A DNA stretch of 64,000 bases, taken from positions 1-64,000 of the forward strand of contig JAFWRM010000050.1 in assembly GCA_017519975.1 (NCBI GenBank), read 5' to 3'. Positions 7,594 through 19,145 of this stretch are shown here, piece by piece. Positions within the stretch are counted from its first letter, which is position 1. Each line of letters opens with the position of its first letter. Below the pieces are notes generated by a model that worked only from the letters and a program-made list of their open reading frames with translations, ran no database searches and was not told the DNA's origin. The stretch comes from Oscillospiraceae bacterium. Lineage in GTDB: Bacteria > Bacillota > Clostridia > Oscillospirales > Oscillospiraceae. The position numbers were made by a program, and so were the translations under genes.

Positions 7594-7626
7594 GCCTGCG
7601 TATCCGCAGGGAAGGGACATTACTGT

Positions 7627-8745
7627 ATGAATAATGCAAACACGGATCAGGAGCGGCTCCTGCGGGAGACGATCGCCTGCGTAGGCCCGGCGGACAGGGA
7701 CGCCATGGAACGGGCGGAAAAGAGGCAGGCGGAGCTTGCCAAGCCTCCGGGCAGCCTGGGGCTGCTGGAGGATATTTCCGTCCGGATCGCCGGCGTTACG
7801 GGAAGCCTGCACAATCGGATGGACAGCCGGCGCGTACTGGTCTTCGCCAGCGACAACGGCGTCTGTGAGGAGGGAGTTTCCTCCGCCCCGCAGACGGTGA
7901 CCATGGCGCAGACGGTCAATCTGACCAAGGGCCTCACAGGCTGCGGAACGCTCTGCAGGCATTTCGGAGTCGATCTTGAGGTGTGGGATGTAGGCGTCAA
8001 GGTGCCCTACCGGTGCGAAGCCGTCATCGACCGCCGCATCGCCAGGGGCACGGCAAACCTGTACAGGGAACCGGCCATGACCCGGCAGCAGGCGGTCCGG
8101 GCGATCCTCATCGGCGTCGAAGCGGCGAAAAAGGCCGGGACCGACGGCGTGAACATTCTGGGGATCGGCGAGATGGGCATCGGCAACACGACCACGTCCT
8201 CGGCCGTGCTGGCCGTCCTCACGGGGAGACGCGCCGCGGACGTCACCGGCCGCGGCGGAGGGCTGACGGACAGCGCCTACGCCAGAAAGATGGAAGTGAT
8301 CGACGGCGCCATCGCCCGGCATCAGCCGGATCCGAAAGATCCGATCGACGTGCTGACCAAGGTGGGCGGCTTCGATCTTGCAGCCATGTGCGGCGCGTTC
8401 ATCGGAGCGGCGGCCGGGCGGATCCCGGTGGTGGTGGACGGGTTCATCTCCGTCGTGGCGGCGCTGTGCGCCGTGCGCCTGTGCCCCGCGGCCCGGGACT
8501 ATCTGATCCCCAGCCACCGGTCCTATGAAAAGGGCTTTGTTCTGGCCAGCCGGGAGCTCGGGCTCGAGGCCTATCTGGATCTGGGCATGCGCCTGGGCGA
8601 GGGCAGCGGATGCCCCATTGCCTTCGAAGTGGTGTCCGCCGCCTGCGCGGTGCTGGATCACATGGCAACGTTCGAGGAGGCGGAGATCAACGACGATTAC
8701 CTGACCGAGATCCGGGCCGGGGACAGCTTCACGGTGGCGCCATGA
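7627..8745 (+). CDS. cobT: Nicotinate-nucleotide--dimethylbenzimidazole phosphoribosyltransferase
   Basis: A 372-residue CobT. It transfers phosphoribose from nicotinate mononucleotide to a lower-ligand base such as dimethylbenzimidazole, making alpha-ribazole phosphate for the nucleotide loop of cobamides. Family motifs are clear: AKPPGSLG near the N-terminus, the ASDNGV segment, the Gly-rich GIGEMGIGNTTTSSA and the C-terminal LGEGSG with the catalytic Glu. The ATG at 7627 is preceded by AAGGGA; the open frame extends 26 codons further up through the terminator, which cannot be coding. It is the first gene of the cob cluster and overlaps cobU by 4 bases. Many anaerobes use other bases, so the actual substrate is open. 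Confidence 0.95.
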   Translation: MNNANTDQERLLRETIACVGPADRDAMERAEKRQAELAKPPGSLGLLEDISVRIAGVTGSLHNRMDSRRVLVFASDNGVCEEGVSSAPQTVTMAQTVNLTKGLTGCGTLCRHFGVDLEVWDVGVKVPYRCEAVIDRRIARGTANLYREPAMTRQQAVRAILIGVEAAKKAGTDGVNILGIGEMGIGNTTTSSAVLAVLTGRRAADVTGRGGGLTDSAYARKMEVIDGAIARHQPDPKDPIDVLTKVGGFDLAAMCGAFIGAAAGRIPVVVDGFISVVAALCAVRLCPAARDYLIPSHRSYEKGFVLASRELGLEAYLDLGMRLGEGSGCPIAFEVVSAACAVLDHMATFEEAEINDDYLTEIRAGDSFTVAP

Positions 8746-9275
8746 CCTTCTACATTTCCGGAGGCTGCAAGAACGGAAAATCCATGCTGGCGCAGCACCT
8801 GTGCCGCGCCCTTGCCGAGGGCGGCCCCATGTACTACGTGGCCACCATGATCCCCCACGACGAGGAGGATGTGGCCCGGATCCGGCGCCACATCCAGGAT
8901 CGGGAGGGCTGGGGGTTCCGGACCATCGAACAGGGCCGGGATCTGCCGGCATGCCTGGAAAGGGCGGATCGAAACGGCACCTTCCTGCTCGACAGCGTCA
9001 CAGCCCTTCTGGGCAACGAGATGTTCCCGCCGGAAGGGTTCGATCCGGACTGCGGAGAGAAGGTGGCGGCGGATCTGACGGCGTTCATCCGCGGGGTGAA
9101 GAACGCGGTGCTGGTCAGCGACTTCATCTTTTCCGACGCCGAGCGCTACGACGAATGGACGGAGACCTATCGCCGGGCTCTGGCGCGGGCGGATCGGGTC
9201 GCGCTGGAATGTGACAACGTGATCGAGGTGTGCATGGGCCGCCGGATCGTGCACAAGGGGGAGCTGAAGCTGTGA
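8742..9275 (+). CDS. cobU: Bifunctional adenosylcobinamide kinase/guanylyltransferase
   Basis: A 177-residue CobU/CobP. It phosphorylates adenosylcobinamide and then attaches GMP to give adenosylcobinamide-GDP. The P-loop is GGCKNGKS at residues 6-13, and the VSDFIFSD segment at about 125-132 matches the conserved region of the family. The ATG overlaps the cobT stop codon (ATGA), and the gene in turn overlaps cobS (GTGA), so these genes are translationally coupled. The typical guanylylated His of the HERG region is not obvious: the corresponding segment reads HIQDREGW, with its His upstream of the usual position. Confidence 0.9.
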   Translation: MTFYISGGCKNGKSMLAQHLCRALAEGGPMYYVATMIPHDEEDVARIRRHIQDREGWGFRTIEQGRDLPACLERADRNGTFLLDSVTALLGNEMFPPEGFDPDCGEKVAADLTAFIRGVKNAVLVSDFIFSDAERYDEWTETYRRALARADRVALECDNVIEVCMGRRIVHKGELKL

Positions 9276-10018
9276 AACGACTGATCACCGGATTTTTCAT
9301 GAGCTGGGGCATGTTCTGCGCCATTCCCTGTCCGCTGAAGCGCTGGGACGAGGGGGCCAAGGGCTATATGCTTCTGCTGCTGCCCGTGATCGGCGCCATG
9401 CTTGGCGCACTGTGGGCGCTGGCGGCCTTTCTTCTTCGCCTGGCATCGCTGCCGGGGCTGATGGCGGCCGGCCTTCTGACCGTGATCCCGTATCTTCTCA
9501 CGGGCTTCATCCATCTGGACGGCTACATGGACTGCTCCGACGCGATCCTGTCCCGCCGGGACATCGAGGAGCGCCGCCGCATCCTGAAGGACAGCCATAC
9601 CGGCGCCTTCGCCGTGATCGCGCTGGCAGTCCTTCTTCTTCTCGCCTTTTCCTTCCTGACCGGTCTTTCCGAAGACGCGCCGGTCTGGTGTCTGCTGTTC
9701 GTGCCGGCGGCTTCCCGCTGCGTTTCTGCCTTGTGCGTCATGTGCCTGCGGCCCATGCCGGGCAGCAGTTATGAAAAGGTGCAGCCCGCCATCTCCGGCG
9801 GTTATAAGACGGCCGCATGCGTGCTGCTTGCCGTCGCGGCGGCGCTGCCTGTGATCCTGTTCGGGCTCAGGGGTCTGTGCGCGGCCGTGACGATGGCCGT
9901 GTCGGGGCTGGCGGTCGCTTACGCACGCGGTCAGCTGGGCGGCATGAACGGGGATATCTCCGGCTTTGCCATCACGTTGGGAGAATGCGCCGGCGTATGC
10001 GCGTTTGTACTTCTGTAA
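9272..10018 (+). CDS. cobS: Adenosylcobinamide-GDP ribazoletransferase
   Basis: A 248-residue integral membrane enzyme that joins adenosylcobinamide-GDP and alpha-ribazole(-phosphate) to finish cobalamin. Several hydrophobic segments and the family motifs HLDGYMDCSDA (Mg2+-binding) and DSHTGAFA are visible. The start is GTG at 9272, overlapping the cobU stop; the downstream KRLITGFF segment is the expected N-terminus. With CobT, CobU and CobC it makes the complete nucleotide-loop pathway without corrin ring synthesis in this window, as expected for cobinamide salvage. Confidence 0.94.
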   Translation: MKRLITGFFMSWGMFCAIPCPLKRWDEGAKGYMLLLLPVIGAMLGALWALAAFLLRLASLPGLMAAGLLTVIPYLLTGFIHLDGYMDCSDAILSRRDIEERRRILKDSHTGAFAVIALAVLLLLAFSFLTGLSEDAPVWCLLFVPAASRCVSALCVMCLRPMPGSSYEKVQPAISGGYKTAACVLLAVAAALPVILFGLRGLCAAVTMAVSGLAVAYARGQLGGMNGDISGFAITLGECAGVCAFVLL

Positions 10019-10029
10019 GGGGGAACGGT

Positions 10030-10407
10030 ATGAAACTGATCATCGGCGGCGCTTACCAGGGAAAACGGGAGCATGCCGTGAAGGAGTACGGCGTGAGGGA
10101 GGAACAGATCGTCACCTGCGCGCCCGACGCGATGCCGGATCTGTCGGCTCCCTGTCTGGACCGGTTCGAGGAATTCGTGTTCTACTGCGTGACCCACGGC
10201 TTGTCTGCGCGGGAGATCCTGGAGCGGGAGGAGGAGAAATGGCGGGATTCCGTGATCATCTGCCGCGAGATCTTCTCCGGCGTGGTACCGGTGGACGTCA
10301 CCGTCAGGGCCTGGCGGGAGGAGACCGGCCGGGTGATGACGTGGCTCGCTTCCCGCGCGGAGCGGGTGACCCGCATGTTCTGCGGCATTCCGCAGCAGCT
10401 GAAATGA
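10030..10407 (+). CDS. Small CobU-like P-loop protein
   Basis: A 125-residue protein that resembles a shortened CobU: it begins with a P-loop-like GGAYQGKR (residues 6-13), and the SGVVPVDVTVRAWREETGR segment matches the C-terminal part of cobinamide kinases. The middle region of about 50 residues found in full CobU is missing. It starts 11 bases after cobS with an AAGGGGG site and overlaps cobC by 4 bases. Similar mini-CobU proteins sit in other clostridial cob clusters; whether they have kinase activity is not known to me. Because a full CobU is encoded two genes upstream, this is likely an accessory or divergent paralogue. Confidence 0.7.
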   Translation: MKLIIGGAYQGKREHAVKEYGVREEQIVTCAPDAMPDLSAPCLDRFEEFVFYCVTHGLSAREILEREEEKWRDSVIICREIFSGVVPVDVTVRAWREETGRVMTWLASRAERVTRMFCGIPQQLK

Positions 10408-10985
10408 GAAAGGTGCACCTGATCCGCCACGGGGCGACGGAGGCCAGCCGGCGGCGGCTGTATTACGGCCGCGCTGACGTCCCTCTGGCACCGGATGCGG
10501 CGGAGGAGCTGCTGGAACTGAAGCGGCAGGGCATCTATCCTTCGGCGGAGGGGTGCCGGGTGTTCACCACGGGCATGCGCCGCACGGACCAGACGCTGGA
10601 GATCCTGTATCCCGGCGTGAAGGCGGAGCGGGAGCCGGGGCTGAGGGAAATGGACTTCGGCGATTTTGAGCTGCGCGGGTACGAAGAACTGAAGGACGAT
10701 CCCGCCTATCAGCGGTGGCTGACGGGGGACTATCTGAAAAACGTGTGCCCCGGAGGCGAGAGCGCCGAGCAGCACGCGGCCAGATGCGTGCGCGCGCTGG
10801 CCGGGCTGCTGGAACGGGAGAAGGGAGATCTCCTGATCATCTGCCACGGGGGTACTGTTACCGCCCTGATGGAGCGGCTGTTCCCCGACGAGGGTGAGAA
10901 CCGCTGGCACTGGGAACGGCCGACGGGGCGCGGATATACCGTTTGGTTCGACGGCACGGTCCCGAAGGGGCATGAAGAGATCTGA
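10404..10985 (+). CDS. cobC: Histidine phosphatase, probable alpha-ribazole phosphatase
   Basis: A 193-residue member of the histidine phosphatase (phosphoglycerate mutase-like) superfamily. The catalytic RHG motif is LIRHGAT at residues 6-12, the second conserved Glu lies in LREMDFGDFE and the second His in IICHGGT. The position at the end of the cobTUS cluster suggests it removes the phosphate of alpha-ribazole phosphate or adenosylcobalamin phosphate. The ATG overlaps the stop of the small CobU-like gene. The superfamily is functionally broad, so the assignment rests mainly on context. Confidence 0.83.
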   Translation: MRKVHLIRHGATEASRRRLYYGRADVPLAPDAAEELLELKRQGIYPSAEGCRVFTTGMRRTDQTLEILYPGVKAEREPGLREMDFGDFELRGYEELKDDPAYQRWLTGDYLKNVCPGGESAEQHAARCVRALAGLLEREKGDLLIICHGGTVTALMERLFPDEGENRWHWERPTGRGYTVWFDGTVPKGHEEI

Positions 10986-10993
10986 ATTAGAAA

Positions 10994-11023
10994 AGAAGCC
11001 GGAGGCACAAGCCTCCGGCTTCT
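10994..11023. terminator. Bidirectional terminator between cobC and carB
   Basis: A 13-bp stem AGAAGCCGGAGGC / GCCTCCGGCTTCT with a 4-base loop and pyrimidine- or A-rich flanks on both sides, between two convergent genes. Confidence 0.85.
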
Positions 11024-11037
11024 TCTGTATCGCGTCG

Positions 11038-14259
<3,222 letters not shown>

Positions 14260-14421
14260 ATGAATTCCCCTTTACAGTCAGATTTTTCCTACCCGCCAGT
14301 ATAACAAAACAGAGTACCGATTGCCACAGGTTTTTTTGCCGCGCGCGCACTTTTTTGCAGGAAGAACAGGGACGGCCGTCATTCCGCCGCCATTTTGTGT
14401 AAAAATGCAAAAACCGGGATA

Positions 14422-14450
14422 TTGATTGACGGACGCAAAACATATATAAT
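14422..14450 (+). promoter_or_regulatory. Promoter of the his operon
   Basis: TTGATT and TATAAT are separated by 17 bases, about 70 bases upstream of hisZ. Confidence 0.72.
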
Positions 14451-14462
14451 TAATTATTCATT
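14445..14462. promoter_or_regulatory. Possible ArgR (ARG box-like) operator
   Basis: The 18-base segment matches 8 of the 10 key positions of the ARG-box palindrome (TGAAT-4 W-ATTCA), with a perfect right half ATTCA. It overlaps the -10 box of the his promoter and lies in the shared carB/hisZ intergenic region. Binding is inferred from the pattern only. Confidence 0.35.
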
Positions 14463-14521
14463 ACAATGCCATAACAGCGCCTGTTTCCGAGCGGAAGCGC
14501 GGCGCGGAACGGGGTGAGAAA

Positions 14522-15592
14522 ATGACGGGATACGTGGAATGGGAGGACAGGGTCACCCACGCCCTGACCGATCTGTACCGCAGCTACGGCTACGGCCGTT
14601 ACCGCATGGAAAAATTTGAACCCTACGAGCTTTATTCTGAACATAAGAATTACCTGAAGAGCAGCGTGATCACCTTCCCTGACAGCAGCGGGCGGCTGAT
14701 GGCGCTGAGGCCGGACGTGACTATGAGCGTGGTGCGGTCGGCGGCCCCGGGCGAGGAGCTGAAGGTCTACTACAGCGAGAACGTGTTCCGGCAGGAACGG
14801 GATACCCAGGAATACCGGGAGATCCGTCAGATCGGTCTGGAATACATCGGCGGCGAGACGGGCTACCCGGAGGCGGAAACGCTCCTGCTCGCGGCCAGAA
14901 GTCTGGAGTGCATCGGAGGGCCCTTTGCCCTGTGCGTCAGCAACATGGATCTGGTCGGCGCCCTGCTGGCCGGGCAGGCGCAGGAGCCGGATGTCACAAA
15001 GCGCGTCCTGCAGGCCATCCGCCGGAGGCGGCCGCACACGCTGAAGGATCTGCCGGTGCCGGAAACGGTGCGGGAGAAGCTGCATACGCTCGTCACCCTG
15101 CCCGGTCGGGCGGAGGACGCTCTGGCGGCGCTGCGGCTCATGGACGACGGGAGCCTGGCGGCCCCCATTGAAGAACTGCAGACGGTGGCCGACGTGCTGA
15201 GGAAGGCCGGATTCGGCGGACAGATCCGGGTGGATTTTTCCATCCTGAACGATACGGACTACTACAACGGCATCTCCTTTGCCGGCTACATGGACGGCGT
15301 CCCCAAGGCGGTGCTCTCCGGCGGCCGGTACGACAGCCTGATGCATCGGTTCGGCAAACCGCAGGGCGGCATCGGCTTCGCCGTATATCTCGGGGAACTG
15401 GAGCGCCGGCTGCGCACGAGCCCGGAGACGGACGCGGATGTCCTTCTTGTCTGCGGCCAGGCGTCGGCGACGGAGATCCTGGACGCCGTACGCAGGCTGA
15501 CGGAGCAGGGCTGCACGGTCCGCGCCTGCCGGAAGGCGCCGGAAGGATTCCGGGCCGCGCGGACGGTCCGGCTGGAGGAGGTGGCGGAATGA
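14522..15592 (+). CDS. hisZ: ATP phosphoribosyltransferase regulatory subunit
   Basis: A 356-residue HisZ, a catalytically inactive histidyl-tRNA synthetase paralogue that joins short HisG in a hetero-octamer and makes it sensitive to histidine. HisRS-like core segments remain (LRPDVTMSVVR, FRQERDTQEYREIRQIGLE, SGGRYDSLMHRFG), but there is no C-terminal anticodon-binding domain. It opens the his operon behind a GGGGTGAG site and overlaps hisG by 4 bases. Its presence matches the short, 205-residue HisG encoded next. Confidence 0.93.
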   Translation: MTGYVEWEDRVTHALTDLYRSYGYGRYRMEKFEPYELYSEHKNYLKSSVITFPDSSGRLMALRPDVTMSVVRSAAPGEELKVYYSENVFRQERDTQEYREIRQIGLEYIGGETGYPEAETLLLAARSLECIGGPFALCVSNMDLVGALLAGQAQEPDVTKRVLQAIRRRRPHTLKDLPVPETVREKLHTLVTLPGRAEDALAALRLMDDGSLAAPIEELQTVADVLRKAGFGGQIRVDFSILNDTDYYNGISFAGYMDGVPKAVLSGGRYDSLMHRFGKPQGGIGFAVYLGELERRLRTSPETDADVLLVCGQASATEILDAVRRLTEQGCTVRACRKAPEGFRAARTVRLEEVAE

Positions 15593-16206
15593 TCAGCATC
15601 GCACTGCCGAAAGGACGGCTGGGAAGCTCGGTATACGCCCGGCTGGCCGCCATCGGATACGGGTGCCCCGGGATGGAAGAGGACAACCGGAAACTCATTT
15701 TTGAAGACGGGGAAAAGGGCGTGCGGTATATCCTGGTCAAGCCTTCGGACGTGGCGGTCTACGTGGAACACGGCGCCGCGGACGTGGGTATCGTCGGGTA
15801 CGACGTTCTGCTGGAGACGGATCCGGACGTGTTCGAACTGCTGGATCTGGGCATCGGGGTGTGCAGCATCTGCGTGGCGGCCCCCGTGGGGTTCGAGGAT
15901 CTGCATCAGGCCCCCCTGCGGGTGGCGACCAAGTACCCGAGGACGGCCAAGAGCCATTACGCCGGAAAGAACCGTGCCATAGAGATCATCCCGCTGCACG
16001 GGTCCATCGAGCTGGCTCCCATCGTGGGGCTGAGCGACGTGATCGTGGACATCGTGGAAACGGGCACCACGCTGAAGGAGAACGGACTTGAGGTGACGGA
16101 GCGTATCGTCGGCTCCAGCGCCCGGTTCATCGCCAACAAGAGCAGTTATCAGTTCAAAAGGGCCGGCATCGAAGCCATGCTGGCCGGATTGGAGGCGGAA
16201 GCATGA
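15589..16206 (+). CDS. hisG: ATP phosphoribosyltransferase, short form
   Basis: A 205-residue HisG of the short type, lacking the C-terminal allosteric domain of the long form. It catalyses the first step, ATP + PRPP to phosphoribosyl-ATP. Conserved motifs are LPKGRL at the N-terminus, the DVGIVGYDVL segment and the PRPP-binding loop DIVETGTTL. Short HisG needs HisZ, encoded immediately upstream with a stop/start overlap; it also overlaps hisD by 4 bases. Confidence 0.96.
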   Translation: MISIALPKGRLGSSVYARLAAIGYGCPGMEEDNRKLIFEDGEKGVRYILVKPSDVAVYVEHGAADVGIVGYDVLLETDPDVFELLDLGIGVCSICVAAPVGFEDLHQAPLRVATKYPRTAKSHYAGKNRAIEIIPLHGSIELAPIVGLSDVIVDIVETGTTLKENGLEVTERIVGSSARFIANKSSYQFKRAGIEAMLAGLEAEA

Positions 16207-17492
16207 TCCGCATAATGAATACGGCGGAAACTCCGGAGGAAGAGATCTTCGATCGCGGCGGCCAGACCGTTTCGCCGGAGATCGAAGCCGCCGTCCGGGC
16301 GATCGTGGAGGACGTCCGGGCAAACGGGGACGAGGCCGTCCTCAGATATACGAGAAAATTCGACGGCGCCGCGCCGGAGCAGCTGCGGGTCCCGGAGGAG
16401 GAGATCGACCGCGCCTTTGCCGCGGCGGATCCGGCGTTCCTGGACAGCCTGCGCCAGGCGGCGGCCAACATCTCCGCTTTTCACGAGCGTCAGAAGCGGG
16501 AGGGCTTCCGCTTCGAAGGCGGCGACGGCATCGTCCTCGGCCAGCGGGTCCTGCCGCTGGATACGGTAGGCGTGTACGTGCCGGGAGGCACCGCAAGCTA
16601 TCCGTCCACGGTGCTGATGAACGTGATCCCGGCGAAGATCGCCGGCGTGCGGCGCATCGTGATGACCACCCCCTGCGGGCGTGACGGGACTGTTCCCGTG
16701 GATATCCTGGCGGCGGCCCGGGTGGCCGGGGTGACGGACGTGTTCCGCATCGGCGGGGCCCAGGCCGTAGCGGCCCTGGCCTACGGAACCGAGAGCGTGC
16801 CCCGGGTCGACAAGATCGTGGGGCCGGGCAACGTGTACGTGGCCACCGCCAAGCGCATGGTCTTCGGCCAGGTGGACATCGACATGATCGCGGGACCCAG
16901 TGAGATCCTGATCGTGGCGGACCGGAAGGCGGAGCCCGCCTGGCTGGCGGCGGACATGCTGAGCCAGGCCGAGCACGACCGCATGGCCACCGCCGTACTG
17001 GTGTGCGACAGCCGGGAACTGGCGGAACGGACGGCGGAGGAACTGGAGCGGCAGCTCAGCTGTCTGCCCCGGGAGGAGATCGCCCGTACGAGTATCGAGA
17101 ACAACGGCCGGATCATCGTCGCCGAAGATCTGATGGAGGGCGTGGACATCGCCAACCGCCTGGCGGCGGAACATCTGGAGCTTTGCGTGGAGGATCCCTT
17201 CACCATGCTGGAGCATGTGCGCAACGCCGGCAGCGTATTCCTCGGCTACAGCTGCCCGGAGGCGCTGGGGGATTACTGGGCCGGCCCCAACCACACGCTG
17301 CCTACCTCCGGCACCGCCCGCTTCTCCAGCCCCCTGAGCGTGGACGAATTCATCAAAAGGTCCAGCTTCATCTGCTACAGCCACGAAGCGCTGGGCCGCG
17401 TGAAGGACGATATCAGCCGTCTGGCGAAGCATGAGGGGCTGGAGGGGCACAGCCGCAGCGTGCTTGTCCGCTTTGGGGAGAACGACGCATGA
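16203..17492 (+). CDS. hisD: Histidinol dehydrogenase
   Basis: A 429-residue zinc enzyme that oxidises histidinol to histidine with two NAD+. Family motifs include YVPGGTASYPS, the NAD-binding IGGAQAVAALAYGTE stretch, KIVGPGNVYV and the metal/substrate segments AEHDRMAT, SAEHLELC-like AAEHLEL and GPNHTLPT. Length is typical. It is coupled to hisG and hisC by 4-base overlaps at both ends. Confidence 0.97.
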   Translation: MIRIMNTAETPEEEIFDRGGQTVSPEIEAAVRAIVEDVRANGDEAVLRYTRKFDGAAPEQLRVPEEEIDRAFAAADPAFLDSLRQAAANISAFHERQKREGFRFEGGDGIVLGQRVLPLDTVGVYVPGGTASYPSTVLMNVIPAKIAGVRRIVMTTPCGRDGTVPVDILAAARVAGVTDVFRIGGAQAVAALAYGTESVPRVDKIVGPGNVYVATAKRMVFGQVDIDMIAGPSEILIVADRKAEPAWLAADMLSQAEHDRMATAVLVCDSRELAERTAEELERQLSCLPREEIARTSIENNGRIIVAEDLMEGVDIANRLAAEHLELCVEDPFTMLEHVRNAGSVFLGYSCPEALGDYWAGPNHTLPTSGTARFSSPLSVDEFIKRSSFICYSHEALGRVKDDISRLAKHEGLEGHSRSVLVRFGENDA

Positions 17493-18547
17493 GCAGGTTC
17501 TTCCGACTGACGGAGCTGGAGCCGTACGTGCCCGGGGAGCAGCCCGCGGACATGGAACGGCTGATCAAGCTGAATACCAATGAAAATCCCTATCCGCCCA
17601 GCCCGCAGGCCGTGGCGGCGGTCACCCCGGAGGAACTGGAAAAGCTGAGGCTGTACCCCGAACTGGCGGCGGCCGGGCTGAAAAGCGCCGTCGCGGAGGT
17701 CTGCGGCGTCGCGCCGGAACAGGTCTGCGTGTGCAACAGCAGCGATGAGGTTCTGGCTTTCATCTTCCACGGCCTGTGTCCGAAGGGCGCCGCGTTCGCC
17801 GATCTGACCTACGGGTTCTACCCCGTGTTCTGCCGGATGTTCGGGGTGGAAGGCCGGGAGATCCCGCTCCGCGGGGATCTGACGCTGGAGCCTGAGGATT
17901 ACCGGGGGGAGAAGGGTACGGTGTTCATCGTCAACCCCAACGCTCCCACGGGGCTGTTTCTGCCGCTGGAGAAGATCCGCGCCCTGCTGGAGCAGGACCG
18001 GGACCGGCTGGTGGTGGTGGACGAGGCGTATGTGGATTTCGGCGGACAGTCCGCCGTGGCGCTGCTGCCGGAATACGACAATCTGCTGATCACGAGAACA
18101 TTCTCCAAGTCCTATTCCATGGCCGGAAGCCGACTGGGCTTCGCCGTCGGGAGCCGGGAGCTGATCGGCGACATGAATACGCTGAAATACAGCTTCAACC
18201 CTTATAACGTGAACCGGATCACGATGCTGATGGGAGAGCGCGCCATGCGCGACCAGGCGTATTTCGTCTCCTGCCGCGACCGGATTGTCGAGGCGCGGGA
18301 ATGGACGAAGGCGGAGCTGCGCCGGCTGGGCTTTGCCGTGACGGACAGTCTGGCCAACTTCCTGTTCGTCAGCAGCCCGGACGTCGGCGGGGCGGAGTAT
18401 CAGCGGGCTTTGCGGGAGCGGGGCATCCTGATCCGGCACTTCAGCGTGCCCAGGATCGAAAACTGGTGCAGGATCACCGTGGGGACCATGCCGCAGATGC
18501 GGGAACTGGTCCGTGCCACGGAAGAGATACTGAAAGGAAAGGTGTGA
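17489..18547 (+). CDS. hisC: Histidinol-phosphate aminotransferase
   Basis: A 352-residue PLP-dependent class I/II aminotransferase. The N-terminal LNTNENPYPPSP, the PNAPTG segment, VDEAYVDF and the PLP-lysine motif TFSKSYSMAGSRLGF are all present, as is the R-containing C-terminal segment. It converts imidazole acetol phosphate and glutamate to histidinol phosphate. Overlaps hisD by 4 bases and precedes hisB by 7 bases. Confidence 0.96.
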   Translation: MSRFFRLTELEPYVPGEQPADMERLIKLNTNENPYPPSPQAVAAVTPEELEKLRLYPELAAAGLKSAVAEVCGVAPEQVCVCNSSDEVLAFIFHGLCPKGAAFADLTYGFYPVFCRMFGVEGREIPLRGDLTLEPEDYRGEKGTVFIVNPNAPTGLFLPLEKIRALLEQDRDRLVVVDEAYVDFGGQSAVALLPEYDNLLITRTFSKSYSMAGSRLGFAVGSRELIGDMNTLKYSFNPYNVNRITMLMGERAMRDQAYFVSCRDRIVEAREWTKAELRRLGFAVTDSLANFLFVSSPDVGGAEYQRALRERGILIRHFSVPRIENWCRITVGTMPQMRELVRATEEILKGKV

Positions 18548-18554
18548 CCAAGGC

Positions 18555-19145
18555 GTGAGACAGACGAGCATTACCCGCCGTACGGCGGAGACGGACATCG
18601 CCCTGACGCTGGTGCTGGACGGGCGCGGGGAAGCGCAGATCGATACCGGCGTCGGCTTTCTCGACCACATGCTGACTCTGTTTGCCAGGCACGGCAGGTT
18701 CAATCTGACCGTGACCTGCCGGGGGGACGTGCACGTGGACGCGCACCATACCACCGAGGATATCGCCATCGTGCTGGGGCGGGCCTTTTCCGAGTGCCTT
18801 GGAGACCGGCGGGGCATCGCCCGCTACGGGTACTTCCTCCTGCCGATGGACGAGGCGCTGATCGCCGCCGCGGTGGATATCAGCGGCCGGGCCTGCCTGG
18901 GCTTCGAGGCCGCGCTCCCGGCGCAGACGCTGGGGAATTTCGATACCGAACTGGTGAAGGAATTCATGCAGGCGTTTGCCCGCAGCCTGGGGGCGGCGGT
19001 GCACCTGCGGCAGCTGGCCGGGGAGAACACGCACCACATCATCGAGGGCATGTTCAAGGCCCTGGGACGCGCCATGCGTCAGGCCGTGGCGATCGACGCC
19101 GGATTCGAGGATGAGATACCCTCCACCAAAGGGATCCTGTTATGA
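18555..19145 (+). CDS. hisB: Imidazoleglycerol-phosphate dehydratase
   Basis: A 196-residue mono-functional IGP dehydratase. The two metal-binding motifs HHTTED and the later THHIIEG-type segment (NTHHIIEGMFKA) are visible, plus GVGFLDHML and GRACLGFE. It lacks the phosphatase domain of the enterobacterial fusion, so histidinol-phosphate phosphatase must come from an unlinked gene. The start is GTG at 18555; the upstream AGGAAAGG is inside the end of hisC. Overlaps hisH by 4 bases. Confidence 0.95.
   Translation: MRQTSITRRTAETDIALTLVLDGRGEAQIDTGVGFLDHMLTLFARHGRFNLTVTCRGDVHVDAHHTTEDIAIVLGRAFSECLGDRRGIARYGYFLLPMDEALIAAAVDISGRACLGFEAALPAQTLGNFDTELVKEFMQAFARSLGAAVHLRQLAGENTHHIIEGMFKALGRAMRQAVAIDAGFEDEIPSTKGILL

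Noticed and set aside
14260-14521. A T-box or his leader-peptide attenuator in front of hisZ
   Set aside because: No run of His codons, no T-box AGGGTGGNACCGCG-type block and no terminator lies between the promoter and hisZ.
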